Part shown: piece by piece, positions 54,441-62,474 of the stretch | Numbering within the stretch: the first letter of the stretch is position 1 | Layout: each line of letters starts with the position of its first letter | Source of the DNA: Sinorhizobium garamanticum | GTDB taxonomy: Bacteria > Pseudomonadota > Alphaproteobacteria > Rhizobiales > Rhizobiaceae | Assembly (NCBI RefSeq): GCF_029892065.1 | Contig: NZ_CP120373.1 | Location: 620,001 to 684,000 of the forward strand | Length of the DNA stretch: 64,000 nucleotides | Direction of reading: 5' to 3' | Made by a program: the position numbers and the translations under genes | Notes under the pieces: generated by a model | The model's input: only the letters and a program-made list of their open reading frames with translations | The model's database searches: none | Told to the model about the DNA's origin: nothing

Positions 54441-55214
54441 ATGACGGGTACGGCCCAGGCAATCGCGGTCACTGACCTGCACAAGCGTTTCGGGCCATTG
54501 GAAGTGCTGAAAGGTGTGTCGCTTACGGCTCGACAGGGCGACGTGATCGCGATCATCGGCGGCAGCGGCTCGGGCAAATCCACCTTTCTTCGTTGCATCA
54601 ACATGCTGGAATTGCCGTCGGCCGGACGTGTCAGCGTTCACGGCGAGGAGATCCGCATGAAGTCCGACGGCCATGGCGGACTGATGCCCGCCGATCGCAA
54701 GCAAGTGCAGCGAATCCGCACCCAGCTCGGCATGGTCTTCCAGAATTTCAATCTCTGGCAACACATGACCATTCTTCAAAACGTCATCGAAGTGCCGGTG
54801 CACGTGCTCGGCAAATCCAAGGCCGAAGCGATCGAGACGGCGGAGACGCTGCTGCGCCGGGTCGGGCTTTACGAGAAGCGCGACGCCTATCCGGCCTTCC
54901 TCTCCGGCGGCCAGCAGCAACGCGCGGCGATCGCCCGGGCACTGGCGATCCAGCCGCTGGTGATGCTCTTCGACGAACCAACCTCTGCGCTCGATCCGGA
55001 GCTCGTCGGCGAAGTGCTCTCCGTCATCGGCGATCTGGCACGCGAGAAGCGGACGATGATCCTCGTCACCCACGAGATGAAGTTCGCCCGCGACGTCGCC
55101 AATCACATCGTCTTCCTGCACAACGGCGTCATCGAAGAACAGGGGTCGCCTGAGGCGATCTTCGGTGCGCCGAGATCCGAGAGGCTCAAGAAGTTCATCA
55201 GCTCCATTCACTGA
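54441..55214 (+). CDS. Polar amino acid ABC transporter, ATP-binding protein (HisP/ArgP type)
   Basis: 257 residues, one ABC domain: Walker A GGSGSGKST, Q-loop VFQNFNLWQHMT, signature LSGGQQQRAAIARAL, Walker B LMLFDEPTSALDP, H-loop LVTHEM. The insertion around residues 70-80 (SDGHGGLMPADRKQ) is typical of HisP-like subunits. It energises uptake with the two permeases and binding protein downstream. First gene of the transporter operon; divergent from TetR-aruHI. Arginine, ornithine or lysine is the likely substrate by context. Confidence 0.92.
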   Translation: MTGTAQAIAVTDLHKRFGPLEVLKGVSLTARQGDVIAIIGGSGSGKSTFLRCINMLELPSAGRVSVHGEEIRMKSDGHGGLMPADRKQVQRIRTQLGMVFQNFNLWQHMTILQNVIEVPVHVLGKSKAEAIETAETLLRRVGLYEKRDAYPAFLSGGQQQRAAIARALAIQPLVMLFDEPTSALDPELVGEVLSVIGDLAREKRTMILVTHEMKFARDVANHIVFLHNGVIEEQGSPEAIFGAPRSERLKKFISSIH

Positions 55215-55250
55215 ATTCCGCAATGCTCAACAACCAAAAAAGGGAACAGC

Positions 55251-56033
55251 ATGAAGAAGACATTGAAACTCCTGGCCGTCGCGGCCGCGTTGTCGATCAC
55301 CGGCGCCGTCGCGGCGCAGGCGGAAACGGTCAAGGTCGGTTTCGCCGCCGAGCCCTACCCGCCCTTCACCTCGCCTGACGCCAACGGCAACTGGGAAGGC
55401 TGGGAAGTCGAGTTCATGAAGGCGATCTGCGCCGAGGCGAAACTCGACTGCGTGATCACGCCGGTCGCTTGGGACGGCATCATCCCGGCGCTGACTTCCA
55501 AGAAGATCGACATGATCGTCGGTTCGATGTCGATCACCGAAGAGCGCCTGAAGACGATCGATTTCTCCGACAAGTACTACAACACGCCAACCGGCATCAT
55601 CGGCACTAAGGGCGAGGACATCAAGCCGACGCCGGAAGGCCTTTCGGGCAAGACGCTTGGCGTGCAGGTTTCGACCGTACATCAGGCCTATGCGACCAAC
55701 CACTTCGCTCCGGCCGGCGTGGAGGTCAAGGAATACCAGACACAGGACGAGGCAAACCAGGATCTGGCCGCCGGCCGCGTCGACGCCGTCCAGGCGGATG
55801 CGATCGCGCTCGATGCCTTCCTGAAGAGCGACCAGGGCAAGGAATGCTGCGACTACAAGGGTGATGTTGCCCAGGATCTCGCCGTCCTCGGCCCCGGCGT
55901 CGGTGTCGGCCTGCGCAAGGGCGAAGCCGAGCTCAAGGACAAGATCAACGCGGCGATCAAGGCGATCCGCGAAAACGGCACTTACGATACCTTCTCGAAG
56001 AAGTATTTCGACTTCGACATCTATGGCGGCTAA
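55251..56033 (+). CDS. Polar amino acid ABC transporter, periplasmic binding protein
   Basis: 260 residues with signal peptide (about 1-24, ending AAQAET). SBP_bac_3 family: KVGFAAEPYPPFTSPD, WEVEFMKAICAEAKL, GSMSITEERLKTIDFSDKYY and the C-terminal INAAIKAIRENGTYDTFSKKYFDFD. Resembles the histidine/arginine/ornithine-binding group; the acidic GWEVEFM segment and a Cys pair (KECCDYKG) are notable. 36 bases after the ATPase gene and followed by a RIME1 element before the first permease gene. Confidence 0.93.
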   Translation: MKKTLKLLAVAAALSITGAVAAQAETVKVGFAAEPYPPFTSPDANGNWEGWEVEFMKAICAEAKLDCVITPVAWDGIIPALTSKKIDMIVGSMSITEERLKTIDFSDKYYNTPTGIIGTKGEDIKPTPEGLSGKTLGVQVSTVHQAYATNHFAPAGVEVKEYQTQDEANQDLAAGRVDAVQADAIALDAFLKSDQGKECCDYKGDVAQDLAVLGPGVGVGLRKGEAELKDKINAAIKAIRENGTYDTFSKKYFDFDIYGG

Positions 56034-56053
56034 GCGCCTCGGCCGGCAGTCCT

Positions 56054-56148
56054 ACAGCGCCGCGCGTATTATCAGACGCGCAAAGGGCGCGGTCGGACTT
56101 TGAGTTGCTGCGTTTCTCCAGCTCGGTTCCGAGCTGGGGAATATGCAG
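56054..56148 (+). repeat. RIME1 element inside the ABC transporter operon, with a substituted second stem
   Basis: First palindrome as usual (ACAGCGCCGCGCGT...ACGCGCAAAGGGCGCGGT). The second has CTCCAGCTCGG, TT, CCGAGCTGGGG in place of the CTTAAATCGG/CCGATTTAAG stem of every other copy, yet is still perfectly paired. It ends ATATGCAG, which is in frame with the permease gene beginning nearby. Confidence 0.82.
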
Positions 56149-56166
56149 AAGGAGCATGAAGTCGCC

Positions 56167-56892
56167 ATGGCTGCGGATTCCATCATAAACTGGAGCCTGC
56201 TCTCGCTCTCGGCGCCCGGCTGGGGCGGCGTATTGCTGCAGGGCTTTCTCCACTCGATCCAGATCGCGGTCGGCGGCTATGCGCTTGGCCTCCTGCTCGG
56301 CGTCGGCGGCGCCTTCGGCAAGCTCTATGGCGGGCCGGTAACGCGCGATCTTCTCGAATGCTACACCACCATCGTTCGGGCCGTGCCCGAACTCGTCCTC
56401 ATCCTCCTCCTCTACTATGCCGGGACCGACCTCTTGAATCAGCTTCTCGGCGCCGCCGGCTTCGGAACGCTCGACATCAGCGGCCTGATGGCTGGCATCT
56501 TCGTCATCGGTGTTGTCCAGGGGGCCTATTCGACGGAAGTGCTGCGCGGCGCGATCAAGGCCGTACCCGCCGGGCAGATCGAGGCGGCGCGCGCCTATGG
56601 CATGTCGCCCGGAAAGGTGCTGCGGCGCGTCACCCTGCCTGCGATGCTGCCCTATGCTATCCCCGGCCTCGCCAATCTCTGGCTGATCGCCACCAAGGAC
56701 ACCGCCCTGCTTGCTGTCGTCGGTTTCAGCGAACTGACGCTGGTAACCCGTCAGGCGGCCGGTGCGACCAAGGCTTATCTGCTTTTCTTCTGCGCGGCCG
56801 GCGCGCTCTATCTTGCGCTGACGCTCGTGTCCAACATCTTCATCGGCGCATTGGAAAGGCATGCCAGGCGCGGTTTCGTGGAGCAGCGATGA
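56167..56892 (+). CDS. Polar amino acid ABC transporter, permease 1 (HisQ/ArtQ type)
   Basis: 241 residues, five membrane helices, with the family EAA-loop EAARAYGMSPGKVLRRVTLPAMLPYAIPG near residue 135-165. Start 56167 follows AAGGAG by 12 bases; an ATG at 56143, lying inside the end of the RIME1 element, is in the same frame and would add eight residues. It forms a heterodimeric channel with permease 2 (four-base overlap, ATGA). Confidence 0.93.
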   Translation: MAADSIINWSLLSLSAPGWGGVLLQGFLHSIQIAVGGYALGLLLGVGGAFGKLYGGPVTRDLLECYTTIVRAVPELVLILLLYYAGTDLLNQLLGAAGFGTLDISGLMAGIFVIGVVQGAYSTEVLRGAIKAVPAGQIEAARAYGMSPGKVLRRVTLPAMLPYAIPGLANLWLIATKDTALLAVVGFSELTLVTRQAAGATKAYLLFFCAAGALYLALTLVSNIFIGALERHARRGFVEQR

Positions 56893-57713
56893 CCAACGAA
56901 ACGACGCACGCCCTCGCCATTACTCCCGAGGACCTGCCGAAGGGCGAGAACTTCTTCAAGCCTCACCGTATCGCTCTCATCCTCTTCGCCGCTGCACTGA
57001 TCGTCGCCGTCGCCTTCCTGATGCGTTGGGACTGGCTGCCGCGTTACCTGCCGAGGCTCGGCTGGGGCATCCTTGTCAGCATGGTGATGCTGTTCAGCAC
57101 GTCGATCCTCGGATTCCTGCTCGCAGTGCCGCTGGGCCTCGTCCAGGTTACCGGCCCTTGGTACCTGAAGGGTCTTGCCCGGATCTTCTGTACGGTCATC
57201 CGCGGGACGCCGCTGCTCCTGCAACTGTGGCTGCTCTATTACGGGCTGGGCTCGCTGTTTCCGCAATTTCCGGCGATCCGCCACTCGTTTCTCTGGCCTT
57301 ATCTGCGTGAAGCCTGGCCTTATGGCGTCGCGGCGCTCACCATCTCCTTCGCCGCCTACGAGGGCGAAGTTATGCGCGGCGCCTTTGCCGGCGTGCCAGC
57401 CGGCGAGTTGGAGGCAGCGCGGGCCTATGGCATGAGCCGCTGGATTATGTTCCGGCGGATCTGGCTGCCGCGTGCGATCCACCGCGCTCTCCCGACGCTC
57501 AACGGCGAGACCGTGTTGCAGCTCAAGTCGACGCCCCTGGTTGCGACGATCACCGTCGTCGATGTCTATGCGGTCATCTCGAAGGTGCGGCAGGAAACCT
57601 TTCTCACCTACGAACCGCTCCTGCTGCTTGCTCTGATCTATCTGTGCCTTACGGGCATTCTGGTGGTCGCCTTCCGCTATTTCGAAAACCGCATACCGAC
57701 GCGTGGTGCCTGA
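56889..57713 (+). CDS. Polar amino acid ABC transporter, permease 2 (HisM/ArtM type)
   Basis: 274 residues. Longer N-terminus than permease 1 (about 30 cytoplasmic residues before the first helix), then five helices; EAA loop EAARAYGMSRWIMFRRIWLPRAIHRALP. The RGTPLLLQLWLLYYGLG stretch is typical of the HisM branch. Its start overlaps the stop of permease 1 and its own stop abuts the amidohydrolase start, so all are translated from one message. Confidence 0.93.
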   Translation: MTNETTHALAITPEDLPKGENFFKPHRIALILFAAALIVAVAFLMRWDWLPRYLPRLGWGILVSMVMLFSTSILGFLLAVPLGLVQVTGPWYLKGLARIFCTVIRGTPLLLQLWLLYYGLGSLFPQFPAIRHSFLWPYLREAWPYGVAALTISFAAYEGEVMRGAFAGVPAGELEAARAYGMSRWIMFRRIWLPRAIHRALPTLNGETVLQLKSTPLVATITVVDVYAVISKVRQETFLTYEPLLLLALIYLCLTGILVVAFRYFENRIPTRGA

Positions 57714-57714
57714 C

Positions 57715-58884
57715 ATGAAGCTCTCTGCCGCCATCGACAATGCCATGCCGGAACTCGTCGCGATCCGCCGTGACCTGCACGCCCATCCGGAACTGGGGCT
57801 GGAAGAGACGCGAACCTCCGCCTTCATTGCGCGGCACCTGAATGCGCTTGGCTACACGGTAACGACGGGACTTGCGAAGACTGGCGTGGTCGGCACGCTG
57901 AGGTGCGGCACCGGCTCACGCTCGATCGGCATCCGCGCCGATATCGACGCGCTGCCAATTCACGAGGAGACCGGCCTCGACTATGCCAGCAGGACGCCCG
58001 GGCTGATGCATGCCTGCGGCCATGACGGCCATACGGCGATGTTGCTCGGCGCCGCCCGTGCGCTTACCGAACGGAGGAATTTCGACGGCACGATCCATCT
58101 CATCTTCCAGCCGGCCGAGGAGAATTGCGGCGGCGCGAAGATCATGATCGACGAAGGCCTGTTCGAGAAATTCCCCTGCGACGCGGTGTTCGCGCTTCAC
58201 AACGAACCGAACCTTCCGTTCGGCCGGTTCGCCCTGCGCGAGGGGCCGATCATGGCGGCCGTGGACGAGGCGCGTATCACCGTTCATGGCCGCGGCGGTC
58301 ACGGGGCCGAACCGCAGGAGACCGCCGATCCGATCGTCTGCGGCGCCAGCATCGTCATGGCACTGCAGTCCATTGTGTCGCGCAACATCCACCCAATGGA
58401 CCCGACCGTTGTCACGGTCGGCGCCTTTCACGCCGGCTCCGCGAGCAACATCATCCCGGAACGGGCCGAGATCGTCGTCGGCATTCGCTCCTTCGACCCC
58501 GCCGTTCGTGACGAGCTGGAGCGCCGCATCCGCATGGTCGCGGAGGCGCAGGCGGCAAGCTTCGGCATGCGCGCCACCGTCGACTACCAGCGAAGCTATG
58601 ACGCGACGATCAACCACAGGGCCGAAACCGATTTCGTGCGCAACCTTGCGATCCGCTTCGCCGGCACCGACAAGGTCGTCGACCTGGCGCGGCCCTTCAT
58701 GGGCAGCGAGGATTTCGCCTATATGCTGCAGCAGAGGCCGGGCACGTATTTCTTCCTCGGATCAAGAGTGACAGGCGAGGAGAAGCCGCTCCACCATCCC
58801 GGTTACAACTTCAACGACGATTTGCTGCCGATCGGCGCCGCCTTCTGGACTGAACTGGCAGAGGCCTATCTCGCGCGAAGCTGA
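57715..58884 (+). CDS. M20-family amidohydrolase (hippurate hydrolase / N-acyl amino acid amidase type)
   Basis: 389 residues. Metal ligands in LHAHPELGLEE and MHACGHDGHTAM, catalytic PAEENCGGAK, dimer/lid domain about 185-300 (HGRGGHGAEPQ) and C-terminal GSEDFAYMLQQRPGTYFFLG. Enzymes of this HipO/AmhX/IAA-amidohydrolase group release free amino acids from N-acyl or N-aroyl conjugates. One base separates it from the permease stop, so it belongs to the transporter operon and may supply an amino acid from an imported conjugate. A GTG at 57703 is an alternative start. Confidence 0.9.
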   Translation: MKLSAAIDNAMPELVAIRRDLHAHPELGLEETRTSAFIARHLNALGYTVTTGLAKTGVVGTLRCGTGSRSIGIRADIDALPIHEETGLDYASRTPGLMHACGHDGHTAMLLGAARALTERRNFDGTIHLIFQPAEENCGGAKIMIDEGLFEKFPCDAVFALHNEPNLPFGRFALREGPIMAAVDEARITVHGRGGHGAEPQETADPIVCGASIVMALQSIVSRNIHPMDPTVVTVGAFHAGSASNIIPERAEIVVGIRSFDPAVRDELERRIRMVAEAQAASFGMRATVDYQRSYDATINHRAETDFVRNLAIRFAGTDKVVDLARPFMGSEDFAYMLQQRPGTYFFLGSRVTGEEKPLHHPGYNFNDDLLPIGAAFWTELAEAYLARS

Positions 58885-59038
58885 GAGCATCGGACCCGCA
58901 AAATGCCGCAGGCGAAACATTGCCGCAGTGTGACAACGTGGCGATCCGGCTGTCATTGACCTTTGCCAATTTTGCGTCAGATTCAATCACACGATGAAAT
59001 GGCGGTTCCGGCTGACAGGCGGGCGCCTGGCTTTCCGC

Positions 59039-59141
59039 TACTGCATGTTTCCTTAAATCAGCCGATTTAAGGATAAAAACATGCAGCAATTTAAAGTGTT
59101 ACAGCGTCCTTTGTGCGTCTGAAACGACGCACGGCGCTGTA
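59039..59141 (-). repeat. RIME1 element, minus orientation
   Basis: TACTGCATGTTTC, stem CTTAAATC-AGCC-GATTTAAG (slightly shorter than in the other copies), AAACATGCAGCAATTTAAAGTGTTACAGC, then TGCGTC/GACGCA palindrome ending GCGCTGTAG. The second stem has TGTGCGTC opposite GACGCACG, changed on both arms from CGCGTC/GACGCG. Lies 21 bases before the cytochrome bd gene. Confidence 0.85.
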
Positions 59142-59161
59142 GTGCCCAAGAGGATCACGTC

Positions 59162-60577
59162 GTGTTTGAATCCTTCGACGCAACCATGCTCGCCCGCATG
59201 CAGTTTGCCTTTACCGTCTCGTTCCACATCATCTTTCCCGCCTTCTCCATCGGGCTTGCCAGCTACCTCGCCGTCCTCGAAGCTCTCTGGCTGTGGAAGA
59301 AGGACGAGGTCTACCTGGAGCTCTTCAACTTCTGGAAGACGATCTTCGCTGTCACCTTCGGCATGGGCGTCGTTTCCGGGATCGTCATGTCCTATCAGTT
59401 CGGCACCAACTGGAGCGTGTTTGCCGACAAGGCCGGTCCGATCATCGGCCCATTGATGGGCTACGAGGTGCTGACGGCTTTCTTCCTGGAAGCCGGCTTC
59501 CTCGGCGTTATGCTCTTCGGCCTGAACCGTGTCGGTCCAAGACTGCATTTTTTCGCAACCGCCATGGTGGCGATCGGCACGCTGATCTCGGCCACCTGGA
59601 TCCTGTCCGCCAACTCCTGGATGCAGACCCCAGCGGGCTTTGCGGTAAACGAAGCCGGTCAGTTCACGCCGGTAGACTGGTGGGCGATCATCTTCAACCC
59701 GTCCTTCCCGTACCGCCTCGTCCACATGGTGCTCGCTGCCTATCTGACGACGGCGTTCGTCGTCGGCGCCTGCGGCGCCTGGCACCTCTTGCGCCAGACG
59801 GCACCACGCCGGTCCCGCACCATGTTCTCGATGGCGATGTGGATGGCGGCGATCGTCGCGCCGATCCAGATCTTGGCCGGCGACCAGCACGGGCTTAACA
59901 CGCTCGAGCACCAGCCCGCCAAGGTGATGGGGATGGAAGGCCACTTCGAAAGCCATCCCGACGGCGCTCCGCTGGTGTTGTTCGGCATCCCGAATGCGGC
60001 CGAGAAACGCATCGATTACGCGATCGAGGTGCCGAAACTGGGGAGCCTCATCCTGAAACACGATCTTAATGCGCCGCTTGCCGGACTGGACACGATCCCC
60101 GCCGAATTGCATCCGCCGGTCGCTGTGATCTTCTGGTCGTTTCGTATCATGGTCGGCATCGGCTTCGCCATGCTCGGCATCGGGCTGTGGTCGCTCTGGT
60201 GTCGCTACCACGGTACGCTCGCCAGCGATCCCTGGCTCCACCGCGCCGCCGTGCTGATGGGTCCCGCCGGCTTCGTCGCCGTTCTGGCGGGATGGGTGAC
60301 CACGGAGGTGGGCCGGCAGCCTTACACGGTCTACGGCCACCTGCTGACGGCCAATTCGATCGCGCCGATCGAAGCTCCTGCCGTTTCCGCCTCGCTTCTG
60401 GCATTCATCATCGTCTACTTCTTCGTCTTTGGCGCGGGAACCTTCTACATCCTGCGGCTGATGGCGCGGCTACCGCGCGATACCATGCCGGAGCTCGACG
60501 AGGGACCGATCCGTACGGCCGGCGTCGCACACGGCCCGGCGAGCGCCAAATCTCATGGAGCACATCATGGACTTTGA
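59162..60577 (+). CDS. cydA: Cytochrome bd-type ubiquinol oxidase subunit I (CIO type)
   Basis: 471 residues from a GTG start with AAGAGGATCAC upstream. Nine membrane helices; haem-ligand region RMQFAFTVSFHIIFPAFSIG (His), GVVSGIVMSYQFGTNW, and the short Q-loop form of the GRQPYTVYG motif. The short length and GWVTTEVGRQPY form identify the cyanide-insensitive (CioA) subgroup rather than E. coli CydA (522 residues). Oxidises ubiquinol with oxygen at low oxygen tension or under nitrosative/cyanide stress. Overlaps cydB by 11 bases. Confidence 0.93.
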   Translation: MFESFDATMLARMQFAFTVSFHIIFPAFSIGLASYLAVLEALWLWKKDEVYLELFNFWKTIFAVTFGMGVVSGIVMSYQFGTNWSVFADKAGPIIGPLMGYEVLTAFFLEAGFLGVMLFGLNRVGPRLHFFATAMVAIGTLISATWILSANSWMQTPAGFAVNEAGQFTPVDWWAIIFNPSFPYRLVHMVLAAYLTTAFVVGACGAWHLLRQTAPRRSRTMFSMAMWMAAIVAPIQILAGDQHGLNTLEHQPAKVMGMEGHFESHPDGAPLVLFGIPNAAEKRIDYAIEVPKLGSLILKHDLNAPLAGLDTIPAELHPPVAVIFWSFRIMVGIGFAMLGIGLWSLWCRYHGTLASDPWLHRAAVLMGPAGFVAVLAGWVTTEVGRQPYTVYGHLLTANSIAPIEAPAVSASLLAFIIVYFFVFGAGTFYILRLMARLPRDTMPELDEGPIRTAGVAHGPASAKSHGAHHGL

Positions 60578-61571
60578 TCTGCCACTGATCTGGGCCGCCA
60601 TCATTGCCTTTGCCGTTCTGGCCTATGTCGTTCTCGACGGCTTCGACCTCGGCGTCGGTATCCTTTTCCCGCTCTTCCCCGAGAAGCACGATCGCGACGT
60701 GATGATGAACTCGGTTGCCCCCGTCTGGGATGGCAACGAGACCTGGCTCGTGCTCGGCGGCGGCGGCCTGATGGCCGTCTTCCCGCTTGCCTATGCGACG
60801 GTCCTGCCGGCGCTCTATGCGCCGATCATCGCAATGCTGATCGGCCTGATCTTCCGGGGCGTCGCGTTCGAATATCGCTGGCGCACGAAGCGCGCCGAAT
60901 TTTTATGGAACTGGGCCTTTGCCGGCGGCTCGATGCTGGCCGCCTTCGCGCAAGGGATCGCACTCGGCGCGCTGGTCCAGGGCATACCGGTCGAAAACCG
61001 CGCCTATGCCGGCAGTTGGTGGGACTGGCTGACGCCCTTTTCCATCGTGACCGGCATCGCGATCGTCGTCGGCTACGCCTTGCTCGGCGCCACCTGGCTC
61101 GTCATGAAGACCCACGGCGATCTCGCCGAACGGGCACGCGCAATTGCGCTCAAATGCTGCTTTGCGACCATCGGGGCGATGGGTGTCGTCAGTCTCTGGA
61201 CGCCATTTCTCGATCCGGTCTATCTGCAGCGCTGGTTCGGCTGGCCGACGGCAATCTTCAGCGTGATCGTGCCCCTGCTTGTCCTCGGTTGCCTGTATCT
61301 GCTCATCAAAGGCATTCGCGACCGGCATGACGTGCAGCCGTTCATTGCGGCGCTCGGCCTTTTCATCCTCGGCTACATCGGCATCGGCATCAGTTTCTAT
61401 CCCTACATGGTGCCGCCGTCGCTCACCATCTGGGAAGCGGCTGCGCCGGAGGAAAGCCTTGCCTTCCTGCTTGCTGGTGCGCTCGTGCTCGTACCGATCA
61501 TCCTTGCCTATACTGGCTACGCCTATTGGGTTTTCCGCGGCAAGGTCGATCCGGAGGAGGGCTACCATTGA
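60567..61571 (+). CDS. cydB: Cytochrome bd-type ubiquinol oxidase subunit II (CIO type)
   Basis: 334 residues, eight membrane helices: MDFDLPLIWAAIIAFAVLAY at the start, LDGFDLGVGILFPLF, DGNETWLVLGGGGLMAVFPLAY with the conserved Trp-Asp-Gly. Start 60567 (GGAGCACATC before it) is preferred over ATG 60555. Forms the heterodimer with subunit I; its stop overlaps the next ATG (TGATG). Confidence 0.93.
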   Translation: MDFDLPLIWAAIIAFAVLAYVVLDGFDLGVGILFPLFPEKHDRDVMMNSVAPVWDGNETWLVLGGGGLMAVFPLAYATVLPALYAPIIAMLIGLIFRGVAFEYRWRTKRAEFLWNWAFAGGSMLAAFAQGIALGALVQGIPVENRAYAGSWWDWLTPFSIVTGIAIVVGYALLGATWLVMKTHGDLAERARAIALKCCFATIGAMGVVSLWTPFLDPVYLQRWFGWPTAIFSVIVPLLVLGCLYLLIKGIRDRHDVQPFIAALGLFILGYIGIGISFYPYMVPPSLTIWEAAAPEESLAFLLAGALVLVPIILAYTGYAYWVFRGKVDPEEGYH

Positions 61572-61684
61572 TGCGGGCGGACGGCACCGGCCGGAAGCTT
61601 CTCTGGTTTGTCGCGCTCTGGCTTGCAGGGGTGGCTGCAGTCAGCATCGTCGGCCTCGCGATCAAACTGGTGCTGGGCACATAG
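61571..61684 (+). CDS. DUF2474 small oxidase-associated membrane peptide
   Basis: 37 residues: MRADGTGRKLLWFVALWLAG, then one helix to residue 33. Its ATG overlaps the cydB stop (TGATG), so it is translationally coupled. Position and shape match DUF2474 proteins, the CIO counterpart of CydX/YbgT, which stabilise the bd oxidase haems in other bacteria. No ribosome site of its own is needed. Confidence 0.85.
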   Translation: MRADGTGRKLLWFVALWLAGVAAVSIVGLAIKLVLGT

Positions 61685-61951
61685 AGCGAGATGAGGAAAG
61701 TGTGCGCGGTTTTCCGCCTGCATGCCGCTTTAACTCATTAGAACCGAAAAAAGGCTCGCTCAAGTTTTGGGGCCTAACGTCTGCATACACATCGGCAGGC
61801 GAACGCCGGTGGAGACAGGACCGCACCCTCCTCCCTTGCGATCGCCTGCCGAGGTGACCACTCCGTAAGCCACAGTGCCCGATCGCTGCGGCCGTTTTGC
61901 CTCTTCTCAGCCACGCTTCCCTTTGCTAGCAGTTCGGCCGCGACAAACCCT

Positions 61952-62054
61952 TCAGCGCCGCGCGTCCTGCCAAACGCGCAAAGGACGCTGTAGCACTTTG
62001 AATCTCTGCATGTTTTTGTTCTTAAATCGAGGTCGATTTTAGGAGACATGCAGT
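61952..62054 (+). repeat. RIME1 element, plus orientation
   Basis: TCAGCGCCGCGCGTCC, TGCCA, AACGCGCAAAGGACGCTGTAG, linker CACTTTGAATCT, CTGCATGTTTTTG, stem CTTAAATCGA/TCGATTTTAG with one mismatch, then GAGACATGCAGTG. The final AGGAGACATG forms a good ribosome site and start codon. Confidence 0.83.
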
Positions 62055-62089
62055 GGGGCGGCTTCCGCCCCGCAGGAGCTGGACAAGCG

Positions 62090-62395
62090 ATGCAGAAGAC
62101 CCCCGCAGAATGCACGACAATGGCGGATGTGCGTGTCGAGATCGATCGGCTCGACCGCGCCCTGATGAAGTTGCTCGCGGAGCGCTGGAGTTATATCGAT
62201 CGTGCAGCCGAAATAAAGCGCCCGCTCAAATTGAGAGCCGATATCCCGGCACGCGTGGCCGAAGTGCGGGAAAATGCGCGCAGGCACGCGAGCGAACTCG
62301 GCCTCGATCCCGATTTCTACGAGGGCATCTGGGCCCAACTGATCGATCATGCCATCGCGCACGAACGCCGGCTGCTCGGCGAGGCTGACGAGTAG
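62090..62395 (+). CDS. Chorismate mutase, AroQ class
   Basis: 101 residues, all helical: MADVRVEIDRLDRALMKLLAER with the catalytic Arg, YIDRAAEIKRPL (Arg/Lys for chorismate) and YEGIWAQLIDHAIAHERR with the second-helix Gln. It rearranges chorismate to prephenate for phenylalanine and tyrosine synthesis. Start 62090 has GCAGGAGCTGG upstream; an in-frame ATG 62048, inside the RIME1 element and with its own AGGAG, would add 14 residues. Confidence 0.88.
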   Translation: MQKTPAECTTMADVRVEIDRLDRALMKLLAERWSYIDRAAEIKRPLKLRADIPARVAEVRENARRHASELGLDPDFYEGIWAQLIDHAIAHERRLLGEADE

Positions 62396-62474
62396 CGTCG
62401 CTGTCCAGGCGGAAAGCCGGCACACTTTCCGGGAATTGGCGGCGCGCCAGGCACAGTGATCCTGACCCTCTTCT

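Noticed and set aside
4629..62054. RIME1 copies as CRISPR repeats or IS ends
   Set aside because: They are dispersed singly between genes, contain internal palindromes, have no spacer arrays, no transposase and no target-site duplications that could be seen.
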